This document shows positions 23,362 through 34,055 of a DNA stretch of 64,000 nucleotides, piece after piece. Position numbers and translations under genes: made by a program. This stretch comes from Kuschelorhynchus macadamiae (Eukaryota; Arthropoda; Insecta; Coleoptera; Curculionidae): the NCBI GenBank assembly GCA_030620095.1, contig JAUTXW010000952.1:954501-1018500 (forward strand). The letters run 5' to 3'. The notes under the pieces are model-generated. The model did no database searches, had not been told where the DNA came from, and saw only the letters and a program-made list of their open reading frames with translations. Positions within the stretch are counted from its first letter, which is position 1, and each line of letters opens with the position of its first letter.

Positions 23362-23677
23362 TATATCTAGACGACACTTTTGACGGCCTCATAATCCAGT
23401 AAATCTCCCAGTGTTTTTTGATCATCTGAATTTGCAAAACCTTAATATAAAATTTACAATGGAAATTGTCAGAAGGCACGAGCCTTTCTAGATGTTCTTG
23501 TACATAGGAAAGGAGAGAGTGCCTTAGAGCACTTTGTATATAGAAAACCAACACATGAATAGATATCTAAATGCAGTCATACGACATAGAGGCAAGCAGT
23601 CATTAATTCTTTAAGATGGAATGGATATTGCACTGAGGATATAATTAATTCTTTAAGATGGAATGTATATTGCACTG

Positions 23678-24681
23678 TTATATAAGATCCTGTCATTTTT
23701 TGAAAAAAATATTCAACCAGAAATCTTACTCTAGAAGATTTCTTTCTCTGTTTTTGCAACCAAAATAATTTAGAGCTAGGTACAAAAAAGCAATTTCAGC
23801 GGTTTTGAAGTTTTTTGTTCCTTTCATACATACAGGGTTTTTTAGAAAAAATAATTGTTCTAAAAATGGTCTGCTGAAGAAAGCTCACTTATGACAATCA
23901 GATTATGAATAGGGTTGGCACCTTAAGTATTCCAGCATGCATATTATATACAGGTTGCACCAAAAACTCTACCAATTCTAAACTTTAACAATGTTGAATT
24001 TCTGCTCCGCAAGGTAGGTAGTATTTCAAACCTTCGTTACCCACTGTATTATTGGGACATATTCTCAGTTAATTCGAAATAATGGGTGGACAGTTTAAAT
24101 CAGTCTGTATTAACATAAATAATACGTGAAACTGTATTTGATTGGGAAAAAAAGAATTATATCAATGATAAAATGCGATTTTTCATTTTTATTTAAAAAA
24201 AAATCTGTTTTAAATTAAAGGCAATATCTGAAAGAACTAGAGCAAATTTCAAATGTAAAAAAAAGTGTTTAGGTAAAAATGTCCATTATTACTAAAACTG
24301 GCATCAGAAGCAACATCGAATTTAAGATTGATAGAAAAAAACCAAACCCAACAAACTACTATTTAACGTCCATCTCTTAGTTTCTGGTAAAACCCGTATA
24401 CAATATTCATGTTGGAAAATTTAAGGGTGTCAACCTTAAATCTGATAGATATACATTTGATTACCACAAGTAAGCTTATTCGGCAGATTATTTAAAAAAA
24501 AAATCAATTTTTCGAAAAAACCCCGTATATCGGAAACCAAGAAAAAAATTTCAAAACCGCTAGAAATTGTTTTTCGTACCTAGCTCTAGATTATTTTGGT
24601 TGCATAAAAAGAAAAAGAAATCTTCTCTAGTAAGAATTCTGGTCGAAGAAACTTAAAAAAAAATGACAGGGTCTTATATAA
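23678..24681. mobile_element. Fold-back (non-autonomous) element in PLE-C
   Basis: TTATATAAGATCCTGTCATT at the left and AATGACAGGGTCTTATATAA at the right (in sense) are inverted copies. The arms run about 170 bp each, sharing blocks such as GCAACCAAAATAAT and AGAGCTAGGTAC, then diverge around an AT-rich centre of about 660 bp. No transposase is present. The terminal TTATATAA makes the exact target duplication ambiguous (TA or TATA). It separates the reverse transcriptase tail from the GIY-YIG domain of PLE-C. Confidence 0.8.
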
Positions 24682-25713
24682 CTGTCTGTACAAGACGGTT
24701 GCTATGGTGTCCTGAGGCTGCTCTTATCGGGCTGCATACTATGGATATTGATCAAACAAAAGCCGAAAACAGCAACTCAAAATCTACATACGTATTGAAT
24801 TTCAATTTGAATTTCCAGTAAAAATTTCCGTAGTGTACTTCGAAGTTCTAGCAGTTTAATTACGAGTTACCGATAAGAAGTGTAGTTCTACCATTTATAC
24901 ACGGAACCACACACAAATTGCAAGGTTACTTCGTCGGTCAAACATATGTACAATCTTCAACACACACAGAGACTTTATTCATTTCCAAACGGAAAGAGTA
25001 TATGCAATTCCTTGTTCAAGTGGTGATGTCTATATTGGAAAAACTGGACGGTCCATATCTATTAAACTAAAGGATTATTAACGACGCATTGGAAAAAACA
25101 AAAAGTACAATCTGCCGTATCTGAACATAATATTCCACTGGACTTGTCATAAACGTAAAACCTAACATTCTTGCGTAGGTTCCGGGATTCTATAAACGGA
25201 AAATTAGAGAGTCTATAAAAATATATAAGCCTTCTAATATATTTTAATAGAGATACGGGCTCTAGTATACATCACACGTGAAAACCGATTGTTACATAGG
25301 GTCACGGTTCGGATAACATACGGCGGATATAAATCTAACACGGTCTAAACCCAAGAACAATGATACCTTAACTGACCAAAGCCGTGAAAGATCCCGTTCT
25401 ATTTAATATGTCTTTGCTCACATGTGTATAAAACTAAAGTAAAGTATGTAATGATTTTAAAACAAATAGCAGGTTAGATAAGCTCCTATCCATAGAATAC
25501 CATGTGTTAGCCTGTCTCAAAACTATGTTATGAGAGTTTGTAGCAATTAAGCTAGTGATAGCAAATCGCTCGAGCAAAAAAAAAGAAATATGCACTTTTA
25601 TGATGTAAAACTTAAGTTCAGTATGATTCATCTATCTTCTTCAAAAAATACATATTAAGACTTCAAATCTAAGTTCTAAAACTGTATAATACACACAACA
25701 AAAAAATACACAC

Positions 25714-25913
25714 CTAGAAGTCGAGCCACTCCTACTCCCACTCTGTACTTTCTCTCTCTTCCGGCCATCAGTAGCCTTATCTTGCTTTTTTGTCTTAGGT
25801 TTGTCGTATTTGTCTTTTTTCGACTCTTTGGCTCCCCAGGTTCCAGACCTAGGTCTAGGTAAAGATTCAACTTCATCCCCTGAAATAGTAGGTAGTGGTT
25901 GAGAACCTAATTC
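25714..25913 (-). CDS. Internal exon of an unidentified host gene (upstream exon)
   Basis: A polypyrimidine-type acceptor (TTATTTGTTTCAG) precedes base 25913 on the minus strand and a GTGTGT donor follows base 25714. The 200 nt begin on a codon boundary and encode ELGSQPLPTISGDEVESLPR, PRSGTWGAKESKKDKYDKPK, TKKQDKATDGRKREKVQSGS and RSGSTS plus two bases (AG). The next exon supplies the third base, giving AGA (Arg) and the continuous sequence GSTSRSNSAERR. An acidic-proline start turns into a lysine-rich, then serine/arginine-rich tail; no folded domain or membrane segment is visible. The reading frame is clean, unlike every transposon relic nearby. Gene identity is unknown; no upstream exon was found. 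Confidence 0.8.
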
Positions 25914-26559
25914 CTGAAACAAATAATATAGTTTTTAAAAACACATTCAATTTGAACTGTAAAAAAGCATTCTTAGTAAAAATGTTTGATGTTTACTTGG
26001 TCCAGATAAATATCTATATCAATAAACTATGGTTTACTATGTTATTATTTTTTAAATGGGACATCGCAATATATTATGTATCCATCAAATGGGCATCTGT
26101 CTTACATTTTATATCCGTGAAGACACCCAAGAAATTTGAGAAAAATCCTGCCATAACGAGCAATGAATTCACATTGACTCCATGTAGAATGAACTTTCTC
26201 GGGTATCTTAAAAGATAAAAATACGTAAACCTAGTATATTTATTTATAATCGGTAAAACGAGGCCCACTTAATGAACATATATAACACTGGATGACAAAA
26301 AAAAATTTTGTTGTAACAAAAATCAGAATAGCATAATCTAATAGAATGGACCAAATACGAAAATGACAAATAGAAAGTTGTAGCACGTAGGGTTTTCTTG
26401 TTAGAGTTGTAGAATCATATCGAATGTTACGATACTTAATATCTATAGAAAAAATGATTTCAGAAAATTCTTAACTCTGTTTATTGACTATGTTTACGGT
26501 TTTCGCCTATCAAACATACCATACATCTAAGAGAAAAGCAAACGAGAAGAATATTAACT
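25914..26559. other. Unassigned AT-rich sequence upstream of the exon
   Basis: It probably belongs to the preceding intron of the host gene. An open frame (25895-26218 plus) and its shadow are AT-rich with no family signature. Confidence 0.4.
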
Positions 26560-26965
26560 TAAAACACTAATTAAACTTTATTTTTTCCGTTTATGAGGTA
26601 TCCTATCTTATCTCTTCAAAAACCAACAGTAGTCACCCATCATGGCTGGATTCCATCGTCCTTGGTTCCGAATTTCTATTGTTCTGATATCTTGGTGAAA
26701 CCTTTCACCCTGCTCGTCACTAACAGCTCAAAAATTTTTAGGAAAAAATGACAGATGGGAATGGAGGATGTGAATTTTTAATGACATTCTGGCACCAAGC
26801 GCTTTATAGGCATCTAAGAGTTTATTAACTAATTGTTCATAATTTTCATCCATATTGTTGCCTAGAAATCCTTTTACTACATTAACAAATTAATTCCATG
26901 AGAGGGTATTTCCATTGTGAAAATAATGAGCTGGCATGTGTTAGAAAAATCTTGTCGGGCAGTGT
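26560..26965 (-). pseudogene. Conserved arthropod repeat-associated protein, fragment
   Basis: The minus strand reads, with one or two stops, VVKGFLGNNMDENYEQLVNK, LLDAYKALGARMSLKIHILH, SHLSFFPKNF, SDEQGERFHQDIRTIEIRNQ and GRWNPAMMGDYCWFLKR. The HSHL.FFP, SDEQGERFHQDI and RW.P.MM.DYCW blocks match a protein I know as common and repeated in arthropod genome annotations, without an agreed function. Its repetitive distribution suggests a transposon. No terminal repeats are visible around this fragment, and a stop replaces a residue after FPKNF. A less certain extension reaches about 27080. Confidence 0.65.
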
Positions 26966-27199
26966 AATCTACAGTTCCGAAATCGGCCACTAACCCCAAC
27001 CTTAACCATTAGCTTCCGGTCAGAACTAATTTCCTCTCTTGCGCAGAAGCATAACAGTACAATAAACGGGTTTTCCTATGATGCGAATAATAAAAAAAAA
27101 AGATTCATATCAAATGATTCATATCCTAAAGTATAAAAGTACTCCTTAAAGGAAACCAGAAAGTATTACGATGGATTATGGAGTTATGGATATCATTTT

Positions 27200-27420
27200 A
27201 AATGAAAGGTAAGGAACTGTGTTTTCGGACGATTTATAGGCCGCCCAATGCTAATTTAAGGAGCTGTATTGATAAATAACAAAATGTCTTAGTTTCTTTT
27301 ATTCCCAAGTATGATTCTGTCATATTTAGGGGCGATTTTAACGTAGACCTCTCAAAAACCGATGACACTAGTTCAATGTTCTTAAATAACTTTTTTCCGA
27401 AGTAGTACCGTAAAACCGGT
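27200..27420 (+). pseudogene. Non-LTR endonuclease fragment (second family)
   Basis: TIYRPPNANLRSCIDK, a stop, then QNVLVSFIPKYDSVIFRGDF and NVDLSKTDDTSSMFLNNFF are seen on the plus strand. YRPPN and GDFN are conserved endonuclease motifs of non-LTR elements; the D and N of GDFN are catalytic. The spelling differs from the 5 kb element (GDFNINLL), so this is another family. The fragment covers only the middle of the domain. Confidence 0.8.
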
Positions 27421-29244
27421 ACTTTATGGGAAGAGTATAAATCTTTAAGGAATTTTGTCACAACCGCTATAAGAAAGGAGAAACGCCCTTACTTGCAATA
27501 TAAATTTCAATCGGATCCGGTGAAATTTTTACGAGGGATATTCTGGGTAAAGGCCAATTTACAGCTTTTTAATTTTTTTTTTGGTAATATCCACTATTGT
27601 GCAACTGAAGTACCATTTTTTAAAATTTAACCTAAATTTAAATGGTTCTAACTTGTAAGGAAAATGGTATGTTTACAAACGATTTCTTACATGTAACATT
27701 AACATTTTTATGGTATGCCTGTTTTAAAACTTGCTTTAGTCTGGGATTTACGAGGTTTAAGACAAAAAAAGTAGTTTTTTTTACATGAACAAGAGCGAAA
27801 ATTTGCAAATCTGAGATTATTTTGATTTTATATGTATAAACTTAATAAATGGGTTCTTAGGAAAAAACTAATTTCTCAAAATTTTGATATCTGATTTGTT
27901 TCTTTTTTGAAGAATTTTTTTCTTATGACAAGCATTTTTTTCAACATTTTTCTCTCTAAATTAAACACTCTTATTAAAAAGACTATTCTTTTAATCGTTT
28001 TGGCTTCTCCAAGGACGTTTTGAAAGAAAATAAATACAATTTTGCTTATCCGAATGTTAACTTTACTTCAGGGGCGTACTAATTAATTTTTTCAGACTTA
28101 TTTTCTTAATTTAGATTTTGTCTCCTGAATTCCGTAAAGCGCATTTTTACTTTTTCTTATTATTTTTGATAAAAGTGAGTTCAAACTTCGGGATGGTTTT
28201 TTAATTTCATGGAATGATTACCCGTAGTCTGAGAAATTTTGATTATTTTTTAAACTTAATTTTTTTTAACAAAAAACTACTTTCTTTTAAAATACCAATT
28301 CTAGGCAATTTTTAAATAAAGTTATGCCTATTTGAGTATGTTTTCTTCTTTATTAGTAAGTTCTCGTAAACCGAGTGTCCAAAATTTTATAATTAATAAA
28401 CCCCACCAGGGTGGGGCACAACTTACCCGTCCGTCTCTAACTACTGAACGGTAGTTTCTTTTTAAATGAACTTTTTATTCTTTATTTATTTATTTATTTA
28501 TTCTCAGGTATACAGGGTGCATGAAAAGTGCGTGGCATATTAAAATTCCATTGTTTGACTGGATTACACTGTATTTTATTGTATATTTAAATTTCCCAAT
28601 AAAAGTAAGGTTAAATTTTAATTAATTAAAGCCTATACCTAATGACGGCAAAACTACACTTACTAAAAAATACGAAAATTATTAAAAAACTATTGGATTT
28701 AGATATAACTACAGAACCCTAAATTGCAATTGAAGGTGTAATTTCTTAAAATTCATCATTAATTTAAATGGTTTGCTTGCAAACGCTTTTTTACATTTTG
28801 TAGGGTTATGTTTTATTAAATTTTTTGTGGGATCTAAAGTTTTGAACAATTTTTTACGTAATGCAGTACTTAATGCATTGGTATCTTCAGTTTTTAATTC
28901 AGTGCCATTTATTCAAATCGAATAAATTATTGGTTTGGAAAATCTAAAGCTTTAGAAAATACCATAGATCATACAGTATCATGTTTTCAATTTATGTGAT
29001 TGGTGATTGGGACCTATGGTTTATTTCAATAATTTATAAAAGAAAACAGTTGACATTTATTATTTTCATCCCTAAAAAAAAGTTCTTTATTGTGGACAAT
29101 GGAAATTTACAACATTTATCAAGACGGTATTTTGTTTTGCCATATAAAATTGATACAATTTTATCAGTTCATCCCTGTTTCATATTATTGCAAATTTTCA
29201 CATTAATTGGAAAAGTAGTTTTTTTGATACTAAATATTTTAAAC
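27421..29244. other. Unassigned AT-rich sequence
   Basis: No gene is recognised. A TTTA microsatellite occupies 28476-28502, and TATACAGGGTGCATGAAAAG lies just after it at 28510, another copy of the recurrent motif. The frame at 28981-29262 is low-complexity hydrophobic and I regard it as chance. Confidence 0.45.
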
Positions 29245-29955
29245 ATTAGACCGCCATTTTGACCAAAATTTTCCCAGTTTATCCCAATGCTACACTTGAT
29301 TTTCGTATAAAATTTGAGGAAAAAAACATTTAGTTAAGCCAACGTTAGTTCAACTCAACTGGTTAAGTAATTATTACTGATACTTTAAACATTTTACTAA
29401 GCCGCCATTTTGTTCCACCATAATGACTACTTTACCAGTAGTTTTTTCAAACCAATTTTATAACTATTTAATTAGACCGCCATTTTGTTACGCTCACTTG
29501 GATTCGCACGAAAACTTTTAGCAGTTTATCTTTTACCAATTTTTATGCAAAATTTGAAAACAATCGATAAATTAATTCTATATTTTATTAGACCGCCCTT
29601 TTTTGTTTCACAATCTGGATTTGTACTAAAATTTTACCACCTTATTCCCATATCACAACTAATTTTTCTGCAAAATTTTGGGTAAATTGGACAAGTAGTT
29701 TTTACGGAATGATTTTTTTAAACATTTGTTATTTGGTTCCGCCATATCGGATTTTTACCAAAATGTTACCATATGACCCTTAGTTTTTTACCAAATTTTG
29801 AAGGAAATCAGGTAAGTAGTTTTTTAGCTATGCCGCAAACAAACAGACAGACAGACTAACGGAATTGAGAAAACATGTTTTTCGGCATCTAGGGACCCTG
29901 AAATGTGAAGATCCAAAAAAATTTCGAAGGGTGGCTTATTCACGATTACAAACAA
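29245..29955 (-). repeat. ATGGCGGC-motif repeat, copy 3 (reverse)
   Basis: Four or five degenerate units in reverse orientation with ACCGCCATTTTG near 29251, 29400, 29473 and 29590, and a diverged one at 29741. The right end has CATCTAGGGACCCTGAAATG, the shared terminal module, and a CAGACAGACAGAC run just before it. Confidence 0.75.
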
Positions 29956-29967
29956 TACTGGTTTAGG

Positions 29968-30240
29968 GATGGGCGATGACAGATTTTACCTATCGATGGG
30001 CGGTAATAACCTATCGATAATTTTTTTTATCTATAGCTATTGCTACATATCGACAGTTAGTAGATAAGTAGCAATTATCAATATTAACGACAAAGGAGGT
30101 AAGGAGAGACATTGCTAGGAGGGGTAACTTTCTTCCTTGCAAATAAATCATCGAGCAAAAAACATGTAATCAATTTAATAATGTAATAACTTTCGATAAT
30201 TATCGGACACCTATCGGTATTATTAGGTGCCCATGGAATA
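29968..30240. mobile_element. hAT-like MITE (tentative)
   Basis: TAGGGATGGGCGATGACAG starts the segment and AGGTGCCCATGGAATA ends it; the interior repeats TATCGAT and CGATAATTATCGG. GGGATGGGCGAT-type ends are common in hAT-like MITEs. Target duplication not identified. Confidence 0.4.
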
Positions 30241-31110
30241 ACAAATAGTTATTAGTTATTTATCTATTTATGTTATTGTCTAAGCTCCTGTAAAATTACC
30301 ACCTTTAAATTTTTTTCTGCTTCCTAAGTTGAATATCTAAAGAAAGGCATAATTGTCCTACAGTGGCGGATAGAGAGGTGCGAAAGTGGCATCACATATA
30401 TCACTTATCTGAGATTATATGCATCGAGCTACAAGAGGCAATTAGGTAGGAGTTTAAACTTTGACATCCTGTAGAACTCAAAAGTGCGTTTGACGGGATA
30501 TCTCAACTTTTCATCAAGATATAAACTACAAACACACCAAAAATTCAGACGTGTTTAATTATTACATAGTTTGCAGGTCTTATCTTGTAATACTATGGAT
30601 TATAGGTATCTTCCTACAATAAGAAACAAATATAAAATAAAGTAGGTCATTGTTATTATTAAAATCTTTCCGCATAAAATAAACAAAGGTGGTTACAAAA
30701 TAGTTTCCAAATAAATATTTGTAAAACAGATGTTCATCTTAACGCCAAAACACTTCCTATGTGACATAAACACAATGTTAATAATATTTTATAAATTCAA
30801 TTTGAATTCATTATAACTCACCCACATTACCACAAACAAATGTTCGTAAACCTATATTTAACGTATGATAAATTTATACGCTTGCATTTTTTAATGCACA
30901 GGGGGATTTACATTTTATAGACTTTTATCACATTTAATTTTTTTTTTTTAATTATTCTTCCCTATATCACATTTAATTTTTCTGCAAAACCAGAGTCAAT
31001 TGAATATGATCTTTTTTACGTTGATTTTGTAATGAAATTATTTTGCCGCCATTTGAATTCGTACCACAATACCACGATCGAGGGGTCTCTCTCACTTACG
31101 AAAAAGGTAC
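30241..31110. other. Unassigned AT-rich sequence
   Basis: No gene, RNA or repeat boundary recognised. Confidence 0.4.
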
Positions 31111-31222
31111 AGCGATTTCGAAAATCGCAGGATTTCAGGAGCGATTTTTCGATTTTGGCGGCGATTTCGCGATTTCGAAATGATTTCGGGATTTCGAAAG
31201 CGATTTTGGAAGCGATTTGAAG
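31111..31222. repeat. GCGATTTCG simple repeat
   Basis: GATTT followed by C or T recurs about a dozen times in 110 bp (GCGATTTCG, GGATTTCAG, CGATTTTGG and so on), mostly at 8-12 base spacing. The open frame across it is a by-product of the repeat. Confidence 0.7.
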
Positions 31223-31283
31223 GCATGAGTATTTTTATTATTTGAAGATATAATTTAAAGGTTTTTATCTAATTAATATACAG

Positions 31284-31690
31284 ACAGGGTGTCAAAAGTC
31301 ATAGTGTAGGGTTAATATCTCGAGTACTGGTAAAACTAAAACGTGTACAATTTCGCAGTTACATTCGTATGCAGAAATCAAGTTTTTTGCGTGTTTAAGC
31401 TTTCTGCTTCTCTTCTGGGGTGGGGAGGTGAAATTTAACCTTATATCAAAATTTACCTTATTGTAAGGGCCCGAACGGTCGTCGATTGTCACTTTAAATT
31501 TGCATTTTTGAAATGAGTCATCTTGTAGGTTTTACTTTCGGAGCAACAGTTTTTTTCCTAATTTTAAATATTGGAAAAATTGCTCCATAAACCAAATGGG
31601 TTGAAGAAACAGTATTTTATCTCTTTAATCAGACTTCGGAAGGCTCTGCACTTTTTTTTTAATAAAATGTTATCGGGAAAAATTATATAC
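31284..31690. other. Probable decayed transposon end
   Basis: It starts with ACAGACAGGGTGTCAAAAG, the recurrent end motif. The minus-strand frame at 31292-31492 has no recognised domain. No matching right end was found. Confidence 0.3.
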
Positions 31691-31724
31691 CTTACATATT
31701 AGTTGGTTACGTTTTCAATTCCCT

Positions 31725-32282
31725 TGTAATCGTCAAAAAATCATTCTCCCAGATTGACTTTGAGATTTTGTTTAAAAATGAAGTCATATGGGGACGACAT
31801 GGTAACTTCTCGGTAAAAATCCAATATCGCGAAAAGAAAATGGCGGTTTACTGAAATGTTGAAAAAACTATTATAGAATCTCGAATCTAAGATGGCAAAA
31901 CAAAACAAAAAAGGCGGCTTAGTAAAATTATTAGAAAATCAACTTGAAAACATTATTTATTAGATTGATTTCAAATTTTGCGAACCAAATTCGCGGCCAC
32001 ATAAAATGTTTGTAATTGTGAAAAAAATCACCCTCCCAGGTTTTTACAGATCTTCACGTTTTAGGTTCCCTAGATGTCAAAAAAAACATATCTTCTCAAT
32101 TCTTTTCGTCTGTTTGTCTGTAATTTCGCGGCAAACACTTACCCGATTTACTTTAAATTATGATCGAGCATTAATTTTATCTCTATGTCACACTCAATGC
32201 TTGCAGTTCATTTGATTTTTGTGCAAAACTTGAGGTAAACTTGATAATTAGTTTTTTTAGTAATAATTTTTTTAATGTTTCA
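31725..32282 (+). repeat. ATGGCGGC-motif repeat, copy 4
   Basis: AATATCGCGAAAAGAAAATG followed by GCGGTTTACTG near 31820, and AAGATGGCAAAACAAAAC near 31889 followed by AAAGGCGGCTTAG. The terminal module TTTTAGGTTCCCTAGATG is at 32060. From about 32190 the orientation flips, and the sequence runs into the reverse-oriented copy at 34 kb across an insertion at 32283. Confidence 0.7.
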
Positions 32283-34055
32283 CTATTTTCAATACTTCAA
32301 AAAAGTATCTAGTTAATTTTAAAGTTACTTTCTGAAAAATGTAACTAGATACTCGAAGATACTAGATATTTTATGAAAAATAGTAGCTAGTTATTCGTTA
32401 CTTTCTAAAAGTAACTACATATTTCAACTAAGTTACTTGAGAGTAACTAGTTATTTTAAAAGCAACTAATTACTTTTGAAAAATAACTAGTTATTAGTAA
32501 CTATTTACTTTTAAAGTAACTAGTTACTTAAGAAGTAATTAGTTACATTTTAAGAGTATCAAATTATTTTCAAGGTAACATAGTTAAAATATCTAGTTCA
32601 ATGTCAAGCTACTTCGGAAGCACTAGTTTTTCGTTTTACCTCTGTTGTAGGAGTAAATGGTTGCTTTGGTCATATACAGGGTGTCCCAAAAGGTCCTACC
32701 AATATTTCATTAAAATATCTCGATTTAGCCATACTTGCCTTAGTCCAAAAGTTAATATTAAGAAAGATACAGGGTGATTAAATTAAAATTTTATTTTCGA
32801 TTTTTTAAAATAATATCCCTGGTTTTTGATATATTGAAGTAAAAATTGGTGATAACGGATTTTTAATACGCCTTCAATTTTGATGTAACTTGTAGAGAGC
32901 GCTAGGAGCGCTACTTTTTGTATTTAAAAATGTTGTAACTTTTTTGAATACAAAATTTGAAAGGTTTGGATAGGATAAATATTTTCTATTATCTTTTCTT
33001 CACAAAAAAGCTATACCTTATAAATCTACCTAAATTTTACCCTTTTTGAGATATTTGCTGTTTTAATACTTGAAACAGCCCCGTGTACTCACTATTTAGG
33101 ATATTACAGTTTTATCATTTTTATAAACTACGTTTTTATCAAACAATAATCAATTGGAATTAACGAATCTGTCACAAAGAAACATATTAGCTTTATTTCT
33201 AAACGGTTTATTAAAATTTATAAAAATGATAAAACTTGTAATATGCTAAATGATGAATTTTAAATAGATTTATAAAGTATAGCTTTTTTTGGGAGAAAAG
33301 ACAGTAGAACCTATTTTTTCTATACAAAGTTCCATAATTTTGTATATAAAAAAGTTATAACATTTTTAAGAGTGAAAAGCAGCGCTCGTAGCGCCCTCTA
33401 CAAGTTACATCAAAATTGAAGGCGTATTATTATTATTGGCTATAAAAATCCGTTATCACCAATTTTCACTTTAATATCTCTCAAACCAGGGATATTATTT
33501 TAAAAAAATCGAAAATAAAATTTTAACTTACTCATCTTATATCTTAATATTAACTTTTGGATTAAGGCAAGTATGGCTAAATCGCGATATTTTAATCAAG
33601 TCTATGTATTCCTAAATTATTGGTAGGTGCTTTTGGGAAACCCGTATATGTATGGCTCGTCCCGGATAAGAAGACACACTCAAGAATAATTACAAACTGT
33701 AAGAGATACAACATCGAGCAGTATATTCCAAAAAGTTTCGCATAGTTGTATTCAATGAGATATCGTTAAATTAATGTTTATATTATTTAGGAAACTTCCA
33801 GTGATGTCCGAAAAAATCCGGAGTTATCAATTTTTCTATTTATTTTTGTGACCTTTTTTTCTCGGATACGTGTAATCTAACCTGTTTTTAATAATAGCTT
33901 CTTTGAAATTAATTAACTAGTTACCTCAAGTATCTAGTTACTTCAAAAGTAACTTACAAGTTAGTTAATTTTAAAAGTAACTTAGTTACTAGGTAACTAG
34001 ATACTTTTAGTAACTAGTTACCGAAAAGTATCTTTTTCAAAAAGTTACTCACAGC
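32283..34055. mobile_element. hAT-type MITE with AGTAACTAGTTAC repeats, itself interrupted
   Basis: Outside the fold-back insertion, this segment consists of short palindromic repeats of AGTAACTAGTTACTTTTAAA type (32290-32580 and 33900-34045). Left end TTTTCAATACTTCAAAAAAG and right end AAAAAGTTACTCACAGCTGTG are loosely inverted. Removing it joins TAATGTTTCACTA to GGCCGCCATCTTG, which rebuilds an ATGGCGGC repeat unit, so it was inserted there. Repeats of this spelling are common in hAT-like non-autonomous elements. The exact ends are uncertain by a few bases. Confidence 0.65.
32673..33648. mobile_element. Fold-back element of about 976 bp
   Basis: TATACAGGGTGTCCCAAAAG at the left and CTTTTGGGAAACCCGTATA at the right are inverted copies. 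The inverted similarity runs through nearly the entire element, for example TCGATTTAGCCATACTTGCC, ATAACGGATTTTTA, TTGATGTAACTTGTAGAG and their partners. The arms meet around 33150. Flanking sequence CATA...TATG suggests a TA target duplication. There is no coding sequence. A copy transcribed through would fold into a long hairpin. Confidence 0.87.

Larger units (their letters stand above)
22096..25375 (+). mobile_element. Penelope-like element C, split by two insertions
   Basis: The plus strand begins inside the reverse transcriptase: ALQSSPFKPKSWFI up to the Tc1-like insertion at 22148, then YLDDTFDGL directly after it (from 23364) with the catalytic aspartates kept. Next come, in shifting frames, NIKFTMEIV, EPFLDVLVHRK and YRKPTHMNRYLNAVIRHRG. 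After a 38-bp duplication (23602-23680) and a fold-back insertion, the element resumes near 24690 with LPFIHGTTHK, LLRRSNICTIFNTH, and VYAIPCSSGDVYIGKTGR, the GIY-YIG motif. The 3' terminal block ends near 25375 (ACGGTCTAAACCCAAGAACAATGAT). Frameshifts and stops throughout. Confidence 0.87.
20415..25713 (-). other. Phase-2 intron of the host gene, filled with transposons
   Basis: The intron runs from donor GTGTGT (25713 leftward) to acceptor TTTTTTAG (ending 20415). It holds PLE copies B and C head to head, a Tc1-like element and a fold-back element, which together account for most of its 5.3 kb. The donor is weaker than that of the other exon. The 480 bp next to the acceptor (20415-20894) shows no element I can name. 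Confidence 0.7.

Noticed and set aside
20282..25913. Naming the host gene as a specific scaffold, kinase or synaptic protein
   Set aside because: The peptide is low-complexity and I could not match it with confidence to a named family.
31032..31220. 62-codon open frame rich in S, R and F
   Set aside because: Produced by the GATTTCG simple repeat.
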